64,000 bases of DNA from Vallitalea okinawensis (GCF_002964605.1 NZ_PQDH01000011.1:1-64000), one strand, 5' to 3'. Shown: positions 9,651 to 18,510, counted from the stretch's first letter. Notes: generated by a model not told the origin, from the sequence alone. Numbers and translations are program-made.

Positions 9651-10210
9651 GTAAATTTTATTGTTTGTTAAGGAATTAACCAACATCACTTGAAAGTGGA
9701 CGCAAAAGTTGTTAAAATAAAAGAGAATAGTATGAGATTAACTCTTATACTATTCCAATTTAAAATGTAACGCCCTAACAGACGAGAGATGTCTTATCTG
9801 AAAGGAAGTTATTCATAGTCGGCAAAAGGCTTATGATGCCTTTTAGGAATGTTAAAATAATTGCGTCTAATGATTGCAATTGTTTCAAAGATTCTTTAAC
9901 GATAACTATGCGTATAACTTCCTCAAGCAGGAAGTTTTTTTATAGTGTAAGAAAGTACTGCGTTTTGCTTATAAAAGCAATGAGGCGTCGAACCTCATTA
10001 CTTTTCATACATTTCGTTACACGAAATGATCAAGCAAGGAACCATACTTTCTTGCGCATACATGAAACGTGACGATAGCCACTTTTCTTGGTGTAGCCAG
10101 GAATCATACGTTCATAAATAACTTGAAATGACAGACAAAGACAACTAACAGTTGATTCATAATAGAGAAATTGTAATGGACAAAAATGTAAATTGATTGA
10201 AAGGGTGTTC
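9651..10210 (+). other. long hairpin-rich untranslated region ahead of the hydrogenase maturation genes
   Basis: About 560 bp without a convincing gene. Visible inverted repeats are 9725-9737/9743-9755 (13 bp, one G:T), 9825-9831/9837-9843 (AAAAGGC/GCCTTTT), 9916-9923/9929-9936 (followed by Ts), 9978-9984/9992-9998 (AATGAGG/CCTCATT) and 10011-10018/10022-10029 (CATTTCGT/ACGAAATG). Such a density of stems suggests a structured leader RNA or a separate small RNA. I do not recognise a riboswitch or catalytic RNA class. The 79-codon open frame inside it lacks an SD and protein-like composition. Confidence 0.5.
9916..9941 (+). terminator. intrinsic terminator inside the hyd leader
   Basis: AACTTCCT pairs with AGGAAGTT around CAAGC and is followed by six Ts. 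It lies about 270 bp before the first gene of the hyd operon, so it either ends a small RNA starting near 9660-9720 or acts as an attenuator. Confidence 0.7.
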
Positions 10211-10468
10211 ATGGTGAAGAAAATTGCAGTAATTAGTGCTATTTTAGAGGAACCAGAAAATACGCAGCAGAAGTTTAACGAAATTATTACAAGCTTTAAA
10301 GGTATTATAAGAGGACGCATGGGTTTACCGTTACACGATGCAGGTATTACAGTCATATCCATCACAGTCATAGGCACAGTCGATGAGATCAATAGCTTAA
10401 CAGGAAAATTAGGACGAATGGATAGTGTTAGCGTCAAGACATCCATATCCAAAAAAGAAGTGGAGTAA
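10211..10468 (+). CDS. TM1266-family iron-only hydrogenase system regulator
   Basis: A small (85 aa) ACT/NikR-C-like ferredoxin-fold protein of the family usually found beside hydE, hydF and hydG and named iron-only hydrogenase system regulator. The sequence VAVISAILEEP-like start (here IAVISAILEEPENTQQKFNEI) and the ITVISITVIGTVDEINSLTGKLGR half match that family. The ATG at 10211 is chosen over an upstream TTG because AAAGGGTG sits 5 nt before it. The family has no DNA-binding domain, so its mode of action is unclear. It is followed 33 bp later by hydG. Confidence 0.82.
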   Translation: MVKKIAVISAILEEPENTQQKFNEIITSFKGIIRGRMGLPLHDAGITVISITVIGTVDEINSLTGKLGRMDSVSVKTSISKKEVE

Positions 10469-10501
10469 TTTACACCTATATCAATCAGGGGAGGCATTCA
10501 T

Positions 10502-11878
10502 ATGTTTATTAACCATCCGTATATCAATGAGTTAATTGAGGAAACAAAAGGAACGACAAAGGAAGAAATACAAAAGGTATTAGATATCGCTAAAGAAAAA
10601 AGAGGTTTATCCCATAAGCAAATAGCAACCCTTTTAAACATTGATGATGATGAACAGTTACAAATGTTATTAGAGATTGCCGGGGAAATAAAGGATAGTA
10701 TTTACGGTAACAGAGTTGTAGTGTTTGCACCACTTTATGTAAGTAATTACTGTGTAAATAATTGTAAATACTGTGGGTATAAACGTGACAATAAATTTCC
10801 AAGGGTTAAATTAACGAGAGAAGAAATTCAAAGAGAAGTCATGTTGCTTGAGAAGATGGGTCATAAGAGGCTTGCTCTTGAATTAGGGGAAGACCCAGTT
10901 AATTGTGATATTGATTTTACATTGGATGCCATTGATGCGATCTATAGTACAAAAAATGAGAATGGTGCCATTAGACGTATCAATGTCAATATTGCTGCCA
11001 CAACAGTGGAAAATTATAAAAAACTTAAAGAAGCTAACATAGGGACCTATATATTATTCCAAGAGACTTATCATCAACCAGCATATGAATATATGCATCC
11101 AAAATCACTAAAAGGCGATTATAACTACCATTTAACTGCCTTTGATAGAGCTATGGAAGCAGAAATTGATGATGTTGGTGGTGGGGTTCTCTTTGGTCTA
11201 GCAGATTATAAATTTGAAGTTCTTGGCTTGATGCTTCATAACGAACATCTAGAAGAAAAATTCGGTGTTGGCTTCCATACCATTTCTGTTCCCCGTTTGA
11301 AAAAAGCAGAAGGAATGAGTATTGAGGAATTCCCCAATATTATTGATGATAAAACCTTTAAAAAGATTGTTGCAGTCATTCGTCTAGCTGTACCTTTTAC
11401 TGGGATCATTTTATCAACAAGAGAATCAGCAGAGATGCGAAAAGAACTTCTTAAATATGGTGTGTCTCAAATCAGTGCAGGATCATGTACCGATGTAGGT
11501 GGTTATAAAGATCGTGAAGATGGAAGAACGGTAACACAGTTTACTCTAGAGGACCACCGTGAACCAATGGATATCCTAAAAGAACTTGTATCTGACGGCT
11601 ATATACCAAGCTACTGTACAGCGTGTTATCGCAGTGGTCGTACTGGTGACCGCTTCATGCGCTTAGCCAAAAGTGGTCAAATTCATAATGTTTGTCAACC
11701 CAATGCTTTGATGACACTCTTTGAATACATGTTAGATTACGGCGATGAGGACCTTATGGAAAAAGGTAAAAAACTTATAGAAAAAGAGCTTGAAAAAATA
11801 GAAAGCGATAAAGTCAGAGAAATGGTTCGAAAGAACTTAAACAAAATGACATCAGGAACAAGGGATTTATACTTATAG
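10502..11878 (+). CDS. hydG: [FeFe]-hydrogenase maturase HydG (tyrosine lyase)
   Basis: Radical SAM enzyme that cleaves tyrosine to p-cresol and supplies the CO and CN ligands of the hydrogenase H-cluster on an Fe-cysteine synthon. The SAM cluster motif CxxxCxxC is C84, C88 and C91 (CVNNCKYC). The C-terminal auxiliary cluster motif CxxCx22C is C372, C375 and C398, which separates HydG from ThiH. At 458 aa the length is near the usual ~470. SD ggggagg precedes the ATG. It heads the hydG-aspA-hydF set; hydE and the hydrogenase itself are not in the window. Confidence 0.95.
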   Translation: MFINHPYINELIEETKGTTKEEIQKVLDIAKEKRGLSHKQIATLLNIDDDEQLQMLLEIAGEIKDSIYGNRVVVFAPLYVSNYCVNNCKYCGYKRDNKFPRVKLTREEIQREVMLLEKMGHKRLALELGEDPVNCDIDFTLDAIDAIYSTKNENGAIRRINVNIAATTVENYKKLKEANIGTYILFQETYHQPAYEYMHPKSLKGDYNYHLTAFDRAMEAEIDDVGGGVLFGLADYKFEVLGLMLHNEHLEEKFGVGFHTISVPRLKKAEGMSIEEFPNIIDDKTFKKIVAVIRLAVPFTGIILSTRESAEMRKELLKYGVSQISAGSCTDVGGYKDREDGRTVTQFTLEDHREPMDILKELVSDGYIPSYCTACYRSGRTGDRFMRLAKSGQIHNVCQPNALMTLFEYMLDYGDEDLMEKGKKLIEKELEKIESDKVREMVRKNLNKMTSGTRDLYL

Positions 11879-11896
11879 ACAGGAGGACAAAGGTTT

Positions 11897-13291
11897 ATGC
11901 GTATTGAAAAGGATATGCTTGGAGAAATAGAACTGATAGATGAGGGCTATTACGGCATTCATACTAAAAGAGCTATGGATAACTTTAACCTCCATACCAA
12001 CAGTGTTAATCTAAAACTTATTAAAGAAATAGCGTTAATCAAAAAAGCAGCTGCAATGGTTAATCAGCAGCTTGGACAATTGGATGATCAGATTGCAAAA
12101 GTTATTATGGAAGCTGCTGACGAAGTAATTGAAGGCAAGTTGAATGATTCCTTTGTTGTATCAGCCCTTCAAGGAGGAGCAGGTACATCCACTAACATGA
12201 ATGTTAATGAAGTGATTGCTAATCGAGCTATTGAACTGTTAGGTGGCACAAAGGGCGACTATGCAATAGTTGATCCTCTCAACCATGTGAACATGTCTCA
12301 ATCAACCAATGATGTTTATCCAACGGCCTTACGTATAGCGGCTATTCGTTTATTACGAGAATTAGCAGATGAACTATCTTTATTTCAGACTGCACTTCAA
12401 GAAAAGGAAAATGCTTTCAGTGATAGTATACGATTAGGTAGAACTCAACTCATGGACGCCCTACCTATGATGGTGGGACAGGGATTTGGTGCTTATGCTA
12501 AAGCAGCCGCTAGAGATAGATGGCGTATCTATAAGGTAGAAGAACGCTTAAGACAAATTAATTTAGGTGGAACGGCTATAGGTACAGGAATGAATGCATC
12601 ATTAAAATACATTTATATGGTGACAGATGCCATACAGAGTTTAACAGGTCTCGGCTTAGCTAGAAGTGAGTACCCTATGGATATTACCCAAAATACTGAT
12701 GTCTTTGTAGAGGTATCAGGGTTATTAAAGGCTTGTAGTGTTAATATGATGAAAATAGCAAATGACTTGAGATTACTTGGGTCAGGACCAAAGGGTGGGT
12801 TAGCAGAATTAAGACTCCCTCAAGTTCAAGCTGGATCTAGTATCATGCCAGGAAAGGTTAATCCTGTTATTCCTGAGATGGTAGCTCAAGTAGCTATGAA
12901 AGTCATGGCAAATGATCATGCCATCACTATGGCAAGTGCATCGGGTCAATTAGAACTTAATGCCTTCATGCCTCTTATTGCTGACAGTCTTTTAGAAAGT
13001 TTAGAGTTATTAAGAGATTGTACGAAGATCTTTAGAGAGAAATGCATCGAAGAATTAGAAGTAAACCAAAACGTATGTAAAGAGCATTTAGAGCACTCAT
13101 CTGCTCTAGTAACAGCCTTGGTTCATCATATTGGGTATCATAAGGCAAGTGATATTGCTAAAGAAGCAATGGCTCATAATAAGACTATCTCTGAGGTTGT
13201 TTTAGAGAGAGGATTGATGACTGAGGAGAAGTTAAAAGAGATATTGAATCCTTATGCGATTACTAAGCCGGGGATACCTGGACAAATGTAA
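11897..13291 (+). CDS. aspA: aspartate ammonia-lyase in the hyd operon
   Basis: Converts L-aspartate to fumarate and ammonium. A member of the aspartase/fumarase superfamily with the signature GSSIMPGKVNPVIPE (about residues 313-327, containing the catalytic Ser loop) and the N-terminal RIEKDMLGEIEL...YYGIHT pattern typical of AspA rather than class II fumarase. At 464 aa it is full length. SD aggagg precedes the ATG, 18 bp after hydG. Its place between hydG and hydF suggests that it serves hydrogenase maturation, perhaps by supplying ammonium for the bridging amine of the dithiomethylamine ligand; that link is inference. Confidence 0.92.
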   Translation: MRIEKDMLGEIELIDEGYYGIHTKRAMDNFNLHTNSVNLKLIKEIALIKKAAAMVNQQLGQLDDQIAKVIMEAADEVIEGKLNDSFVVSALQGGAGTSTNMNVNEVIANRAIELLGGTKGDYAIVDPLNHVNMSQSTNDVYPTALRIAAIRLLRELADELSLFQTALQEKENAFSDSIRLGRTQLMDALPMMVGQGFGAYAKAAARDRWRIYKVEERLRQINLGGTAIGTGMNASLKYIYMVTDAIQSLTGLGLARSEYPMDITQNTDVFVEVSGLLKACSVNMMKIANDLRLLGSGPKGGLAELRLPQVQAGSSIMPGKVNPVIPEMVAQVAMKVMANDHAITMASASGQLELNAFMPLIADSLLESLELLRDCTKIFREKCIEELEVNQNVCKEHLEHSSALVTALVHHIGYHKASDIAKEAMAHNKTISEVVLERGLMTEEKLKEILNPYAITKPGIPGQM

Positions 13292-13597
13292 GCTCCATTC
13301 GTTAATACTAATAGGGTCAAGCAGATAAGGGATCCTATTACGCCAGCTGGAAAGACGTCCATGTCTTAGACAGCTGGGCTCACCGTCCATGGTTCGCTAC
13401 TCCATAGGACCCCTTATCTGCTTTCGGTATAGGGGGATCTTAGTTATAATACGCAGATAGCCATAGAAAACCAGATATAGAATGTGTTTAATACCAGTAG
13501 TATGTGAGTTAATTCTCTAAATTTGTTTTCAATTGATATATTAAACAAGTTTAAAATAACAACTAAGCTAACAATACTTAGAGTGGAGGGATACACG
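13292..13597 (+). other. spacer between aspA and hydF with a large folded element
   Basis: At 13319-13423 the outer arms AAGCAGATAAGGG / CCCTTATCTGCTT (13 bp) continue after one mismatch into TCCTAT/ATAGGA. Inside is a second hairpin, CCAGCTG (13343-13349) with CAGCTGG (13371-13377), capped by AAGAC/GTCTT. No T run follows, so it is not an ordinary terminator. It could be a structured RNA, a processing site or a small palindromic repeat. The remainder (13430-13597) is AT-rich and leads into the hydF SD. Confidence 0.6.
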
Positions 13598-14827
13598 ATG
13601 AGTTTAAATAATGCACCCAGATCGTCAAGGGTCCATATCGCTTTATTTGGGAAGAGGAATGCAGGGAAGTCAAGTATCATTAATGCTTTGACCAATCAGA
13701 GTATTGCCATTGTATCAGAGGTGAAAGGTACCACCACAGATCCAGTCTATAAATCAATGGAGATTTTACCTATTGGTCCTTGTGTTATCATTGATACAGC
13801 AGGTTTGGATGATATAGGGGGATTGGGTGATCTTAGAATACAGAAAACCATGGAGGTTTTAGGTAAAGCCGATGTGGCACTATATGCTGTTGATGCTTCT
13901 GTTGGTATAACTGCTGAAGATGAAGAAGCCTTAAAGAAAATACGTGAGAAAAAAATACCTACGGTTATAGTCATCAATAAAGAAGACTTAAAAGAATGCT
14001 CCGAGGAAGTAATCAAAGAATTAAAGACTCAATTTAAAATGCCTGTTATCTCAGTATCAGCACTGAATAAGAAGGGAATTAATGCTTTAAAAGAGCAGAT
14101 CATTAAGCTATTACCCGATGACGAAGAAAAGTTTAAGATATTAGGTGACTTGATTAATCCAGGTGATTTTGTCGTATTGGTTACACCAATAGATAAAGCA
14201 GCACCAAAGGGACGTTTAATATTACCACAACAGCAAACCATTCGTGATATTTTAGAAAGTGATGCCATGGCAGTAGTAACAAAAGAATTTGAGCTGAAAG
14301 AAACCCTAGAAAACTTGGGTAAAAAACCAAAGCTGGTTGTTACGGATTCACAGGCTTTCTTAAAAGTTGCTGCAGACACACCTAAGGATATATTAATGAC
14401 ATCTTTCTCTATCCTATTTGCTCGTCACAAAGGAGATTTAGTAGAACTCATTAAAGGGGCTAAGGCTATTAAAAATCTAAAAGACGGAGACAAAATATTG
14501 GTTTCTGAAGGATGTACTCATCACCGTCAATCCGACGATATTGGAAGTGTGAAAATACCAAGATGGTTAAGACAATCAACGGGTAAACAGTTAGCATTTG
14601 ATTATACTTCTGGAAGTGGTTTTCCTGATAATGTAGAGGATTATACACTCATTGTACACTGTGGAGGTTGCATGCTAAATCGAAGAGGTATGCTGACGCG
14701 TATTCAGGGAGCCAAAGAGGTAGGTGTACCTATGGTCAACTATGGGGTTTTAATTGCCTATGTTCAAGGTATACTGGATAGAGCTCTAGATCCATTTCCA
14801 TTAGCCAAAATGATTTGGGAGGAATAA
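13598..14827 (+). CDS. hydF: [FeFe]-hydrogenase maturation GTPase HydF
   Basis: GTPase and scaffold that carries the diiron precursor to apo-hydrogenase. The N-terminal Era-like GTPase domain has P-loop GKRNAGKSS (about residues 18-26), switch motif TTTD, DTAG and NKED (about 130). The C-terminal cluster domain has the CxH ... HCxxC pattern (CTHH, then HCGGC about 45 residues later) that binds the [4Fe-4S] cluster. The ATG is chosen over an in-frame upstream start because gtggaggg lies at proper distance and the homologous protein begins here. Length 409 aa is normal. Confidence 0.94.
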   Translation: MSLNNAPRSSRVHIALFGKRNAGKSSIINALTNQSIAIVSEVKGTTTDPVYKSMEILPIGPCVIIDTAGLDDIGGLGDLRIQKTMEVLGKADVALYAVDASVGITAEDEEALKKIREKKIPTVIVINKEDLKECSEEVIKELKTQFKMPVISVSALNKKGINALKEQIIKLLPDDEEKFKILGDLINPGDFVVLVTPIDKAAPKGRLILPQQQTIRDILESDAMAVVTKEFELKETLENLGKKPKLVVTDSQAFLKVAADTPKDILMTSFSILFARHKGDLVELIKGAKAIKNLKDGDKILVSEGCTHHRQSDDIGSVKIPRWLRQSTGKQLAFDYTSGSGFPDNVEDYTLIVHCGGCMLNRRGMLTRIQGAKEVGVPMVNYGVLIAYVQGILDRALDPFPLAKMIWEE

Positions 14828-14850
14828 AAAACTCAGGGAATTCCCTGAGT
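14825..14850 (-). terminator. terminator for the 121-aa orphan gene (possibly bidirectional)
   Basis: A perfect 20-bp palindrome ACTCAGGGAATTCCCTGAGT starts right at the end of the minus-strand gene and is followed on that strand by a T run. On the plus strand, after hydF, the T tract is poor. Confidence 0.7.
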
Positions 14851-15216
14851 TTAACTTCCAATCTTCTGATGCTCAGCAGTTGCTGGTCCCAAAAGAAGGT
14901 TGATTAATTTAAGCTGATCGACAATTATATCAGACAGAAATTCTTCACTTTTATGTGCATCATAACCTTGGTCACATAACTCTTGATAGAACATTTCAAA
15001 GGCTGGATATTGATCAATATTCGTACTGAGATGATGTACCAAATTTGAAGTTTCATAATACCTTATATCACTTCTTAGTTTCCAATTTTCGTAAGTATCA
15101 AAATTGGATAAACCATAAAATGGTCCTAATATCTCTAACAGCTCTTTATTTTTACATAAGTTACTAGAATGGTGTCTTAAATATTGCTTAAAATTCATAC
15201 AGAATTCATCATACAT
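14851..15216 (-). CDS. hypothetical protein, 121 aa
   Basis: Not recognised. A soluble, probably helical protein without signal peptide, membrane helix or known motif; three Cys (C6, C21 and C82) are scattered. The reading frame is supported by a good SD on the minus strand (gaggaga, 6 nt before the ATG) and by its own terminator. It is convergent with hydF and not obviously tied to it. Confidence 0.65.
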   Translation of the reverse strand: MYDEFCMNFKQYLRHHSSNLCKNKELLEILGPFYGLSNFDTYENWKLRSDIRYYETSNLVHHLSTNIDQYPAFEMFYQELCDQGYDAHKSEEFLSDIIVDQLKLINLLLGPATAEHQKIGS

Positions 15217-15555
15217 AAAATTCTCTCCTCACACAACCCTCTAGGCAGATGAGTTAATTTCGACCTTATTACAACGTCATAACCTTTAATCTAAATTAAG
15301 TATAAGTTAAAAATTACTATAAAGCAATAAAGTACAGGTTAATAATTATTACAATTTTAATAAATATTTAATGTAATTGTTAATAAATTGTTAAAAAACC
15401 ACCTAATTTTATCCAATTGCATAACTCATATATGTATATAGTTACATATATGAGTTATGCAATTGACACATATCCAGTTGAAATTAAAAGTGTTAAAAGC
15501 TATACTTAAAGTATAGACATGTGAAAGGTAATGAACCAAATTACTCAATGATGTA
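15217..15555. repeat. intergenic region with a 23-bp perfect inverted repeat
   Basis: AT-rich spacer between divergent genes. It holds an exceptional dyad: arms 15414-15436 and 15443-15465 match over 23 bp with a 6-nt loop (TATAGT). No T run follows on either side, which argues against a terminator. It lies about 100 bp before the decarboxylase gene. Confidence 0.75.
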
Positions 15556-15566
15556 AAAGGGGTGTG

Positions 15567-16988
15567 ATGATAATGGATCAGACGCTTTATGACCATCTAA
15601 TGGATTATAGCGAAATATACCCCATGCATATGCCAGGTCATAAAATGGGGAGATTAGGCAGCCTTAAGAACTTATATACAATTGATGTGACAGAAGTAGA
15701 TGGAACAGATAATCTTCATGCGCCTTCAGGAGTCATTAAGATTGCTCAAGAAAAGGCAGCTATTTTATTTGGAGCTGAAAAGAGCTTTTTTCTTGTAAAT
15801 GGTTCAACGGTTGGGCTCATGGCAGCTATAACTGCTGTATGTGGAGAAGGAGATTCATTAATAGTTGCTAGGAATTGTCACCGAAGTGTCTATGATGGTC
15901 TAATAACAACAGGTGTTAATCCTATATATATATATCCAAAGATTATTAATAAGAATGGCTTAGTTGGAGGTATTGATCCAGAAGAAGTCAGATCAATGAT
16001 ACAGCAAAACCCAAATGCGAAAGGACTGGTACTAACAAGTCCAACATATGAGGGATTCACTTCCGATATTAGGAAGATAGCTGAAATACTACATGCAAAC
16101 AATAAAGTGCTAATCGTGGATGAAGCACACGGCGCACATTTTGTTATGCATCAAGAGTTTCCGGAGACAGCTTTGAGTCAAGGTGCGGATATTGTTATTC
16201 AAAGTATCCATAAAACATTACCATCACTGACGCAAAGTGCTATTCTGCATATCAATAACAGTGGTGTCAATGAAAACAAAATACAAAGTGCTTTACGACT
16301 TTATGAAACCAGTAGCCCTTCTTATGTGTTGATGACTAGCTTAGATAACTGTAGGCACTTATTAGAGCGCGACGGTAAGGCGTTATTTCAACAATATGTA
16401 AAGAACCTCAAGACAATAAGAAAGCAATTAAAGACTTTAAAGCATCTTCAACTAATGGATAATGAGCTCATTAGTTGTAGTAATATTGTAGATATGGATA
16501 TGACAAAGATACTGATTAGTACCATGGATACTAATTTGACTGGAATAGAATTAGAAAAGATGTTAAGAACAGATTATCATATACAGACTGAAATGGCCAC
16601 AGATAGTATGGTAATAGCTATGAGTACTGTTGCTGATAGTGAAAAGGCATTAAACGCATTATACGATGCATTACAGGCTATTGATGATGGATTAAAGCAT
16701 AAACAAGTCAAAGACGATATAAACTATAGACAACCTATTCAACCGATAATAAAACTAACGCCTCGTAAAGCTTATTTTGCTGATACAGAAAGAGCATCTC
16801 TTCATGAAGCAAGAGGAGCTATAAGTGGTGATTATATGATACCTTATCCACCAGGGATTCCTGTAGTAGCGCCTGGTGAGGTCATAACAGATGAAATTGT
16901 AGACTGTTTAAAGGATAATCTAATAAAAGGTATCAATATTTTGGGAAGAGATGACATAAAAATAATAAAAAGAGAGGTTAATGCATGA
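15567..16988 (+). CDS. Orn/Lys/Arg decarboxylase family PLP enzyme (YaaO-like)
   Basis: Fold-type I PLP decarboxylase acting on a basic amino acid, likely for polyamine synthesis. The N-terminal MHMPGHKMGR motif, the VNGSTVG glycine-rich loop, DEAHGAH (PLP ring aspartate) and QSIHKTLPSLTQSA with the Schiff-base Lys (about residue 218) are all present. The end motif PYPPGIPVVAPGE is typical. At 473 aa it belongs to the short Gram-positive form lacking the N-terminal wing domain. Start options are GTG 15564, ATG 15567 and ATG 15573; AAAGGGG just upstream best suits 15567. It overlaps tmk by 4 bp, the common arrangement in Firmicutes (yaaO-tmk). Substrate (Arg, Lys or Orn) not resolved. Confidence 0.9.
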   Translation: MIMDQTLYDHLMDYSEIYPMHMPGHKMGRLGSLKNLYTIDVTEVDGTDNLHAPSGVIKIAQEKAAILFGAEKSFFLVNGSTVGLMAAITAVCGEGDSLIVARNCHRSVYDGLITTGVNPIYIYPKIINKNGLVGGIDPEEVRSMIQQNPNAKGLVLTSPTYEGFTSDIRKIAEILHANNKVLIVDEAHGAHFVMHQEFPETALSQGADIVIQSIHKTLPSLTQSAILHINNSGVNENKIQSALRLYETSSPSYVLMTSLDNCRHLLERDGKALFQQYVKNLKTIRKQLKTLKHLQLMDNELISCSNIVDMDMTKILISTMDTNLTGIELEKMLRTDYHIQTEMATDSMVIAMSTVADSEKALNALYDALQAIDDGLKHKQVKDDINYRQPIQPIIKLTPRKAYFADTERASLHEARGAISGDYMIPYPPGIPVVAPGEVITDEIVDCLKDNLIKGINILGRDDIKIIKREVNA

Positions 16989-17602
16989 AGGGACGATTTA
17001 TTACTATAGAAGGACCCGATGGTTCAGGAAAGACTACACAAATCAATTTACTAAAGGACTACTTAGAAAAAGAAGGATACCATGTTCATCTAACTCGAGA
17101 GCCCGGTGGTACTGTAATCAGTGAGAAGATAAGAAATCTTATTTTATCACCAGAAAATCATGACATGTGTAATATGACAGAAGCACTTCTCTATGCAGCC
17201 TCAAGAGCACAGCACGTTGAGCAGAAGATAAAACCTTTATTAGAACAAGGTGAAGTCGTCATATGTGACCGATTTGTTGATTCCAGTGTTGTTTATCAAG
17301 GTGTAGCCAGAAATCTTGGAATTGATAACATTGAAGCCATAAACAGTTTTGCTACAGCAGGTTTAGTTCCTGATATTACATTTTTACTCTACATCGATGC
17401 TGAAGAAGGTATTAAGAGGAAGTCTGAACAGCAGACCTTGGACCGCCTTGAAGGAGAAAAGATTGAGTTTCATCAAACAGTATGTGATGGCTACAAAATT
17501 TTAGCCAAGAAGCACGCTGACCGTATTCAGTTTATAGATGCATCCAAGAACATTGAAGATATTCATAAAGAGGTATTAAAACTACTCGAAACCGTATTAT
17601 AA
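16985..17602 (+). CDS. tmk: thymidylate kinase
   Basis: Phosphorylates dTMP to dTDP. P-loop GPDGSGKTT (about residues 10-18), the DR[F/Y] motif CDRFVDSSVVYQG (about 91-103) and a LID region with LDRLEGEK are visible. Length 205 aa is standard. ATGA overlap with the decarboxylase stop indicates coupling. Confidence 0.96.
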   Translation: MKGRFITIEGPDGSGKTTQINLLKDYLEKEGYHVHLTREPGGTVISEKIRNLILSPENHDMCNMTEALLYAASRAQHVEQKIKPLLEQGEVVICDRFVDSSVVYQGVARNLGIDNIEAINSFATAGLVPDITFLLYIDAEEGIKRKSEQQTLDRLEGEKIEFHQTVCDGYKILAKKHADRIQFIDASKNIEDIHKEVLKLLETVL

Positions 17603-17635
17603 AAGATATGAAATCTTTAGAAAGTGGGGGATTCT

Positions 17636-17959
17636 ATGAAATTAGTATTAGCTGTTATTCATGATGAAGATTCAGCAAAATTATCTCATGCATTAAGTAA
17701 TAATGGTTTTCAAACAACTAAACTTGCTAGCACAGGTGGATTTTTAAAGCAAGGGAACACAACAATGATGGTTGGTGTACCTAAAGAAAAAGTAGATGAA
17801 GTTATTGATATTATTAAAGAAGAGTGTACAACACGCAAACAGTTAACATTAGATCACCATAGTGGGTTACCATCAGGAAGAGTTCCTTATCCTGTTGAGG
17901 TTGTAGTAGGCGGTGCTACAGTATTTGTTCTTGATGTAGACCAGTTCCTAAAAATATAA
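17636..17959 (+). CDS. darA: cyclic di-AMP receptor, PII-like
   Basis: PII-like signal protein (DarA/PstA/YaaQ family, DUF970). The conserved N-terminus MKLVLAVIHDED, TGGFLKQGNTT loop and VEVVVGGATVFVLDV end match the family, which binds c-di-AMP as a trimer in Bacillus, Listeria and Staphylococcus. The ATG 17636 follows GTGGGGG; an in-frame GTG 12 nt earlier overlaps that SD and is unlikely. 107 aa, the normal size. The downstream effect of DarA is not known from sequence. Confidence 0.93.
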   Translation: MKLVLAVIHDEDSAKLSHALSNNGFQTTKLASTGGFLKQGNTTMMVGVPKEKVDEVIDIIKEECTTRKQLTLDHHSGLPSGRVPYPVEVVVGGATVFVLDVDQFLKI

Positions 17960-17992
17960 GGTGTAATCCCATTAGATATGTGGAGGGATTAA

Positions 17993-18436
17993 ATGGATCT
18001 TAAAGTAAACCAGATAAAAATGCCTGACATCAATAGTGTTAGAGCAACTCAAGAAACGGATAAAACAAAAGATTTTAAATTTACTTTGCTGAGTAAAATA
18101 GAGGAAGAACAACTTCAAGCTAGATTAGATCAAATTCTCAGAGACATACAAGTGCAAGGACAAAAGATAGTCGACCATATGGATATACGTGATATGAAAC
18201 AATACCGTTTACTCATAACAGAATTTATGAATGAAGTGGTTTATCGCTCACATAAATTTTCGAGAGAGAACTTCTTAGATAGAAGAGGACGACATAGGGT
18301 CTATGGTATTGTAAAACTTGTTAATGAGCATTTAGATGAATTAGCCAAAGAACTACTTAGCGAAGAAAAAAAACAGATTTCTATTTTGGATAAGATAGGG
18401 CAAATTAAAGGGCTTTTACTAGACCTTTTAGCTTAA
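17993..18436 (+). CDS. YaaR family protein (DUF327)
   Basis: A 147-aa soluble helical protein of the YaaR/DUF327 family, recognised by RQTIVDHMDIRDMKQYR-like and LFMNEVVY text (here MDIRDMKQYRLLITEFMNEVV) and by its constant position between darA and holB in Firmicutes. Function unknown. SD tggaggg. A terminator follows, so holB begins a new unit. Confidence 0.85.
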   Translation: MDLKVNQIKMPDINSVRATQETDKTKDFKFTLLSKIEEEQLQARLDQILRDIQVQGQKIVDHMDIRDMKQYRLLITEFMNEVVYRSHKFSRENFLDRRGRHRVYGIVKLVNEHLDELAKELLSEEKKQISILDKIGQIKGLLLDLLA

Positions 18437-18510
18437 AAAGCTCAAAAATACAATCTAAGTTTTAAATTGATTCAAAAAATTTGCTTTTTTAGTGGAAAAC
18501 TTATAAAATA

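Noticed and set aside
9684-9720. Possible c-di-GMP-I riboswitch, from the GAAAGTGGACGCAAA stretch
   Set aside because: The local string resembles one part of the GEMM aptamer, but the GCAAACC partner strand and the tetraloop receptor are not found, and the flanking helices cannot be drawn.
9833-10072. 79-codon open frame in the hyd leader
   Set aside because: No SD, odd composition, and it runs across several hairpins and a terminator; judged to be chance.
10030-10497. 155-codon minus-strand frame over the TM1266-type gene
   Set aside because: It is the antisense shadow of a recognised gene and has no SD.
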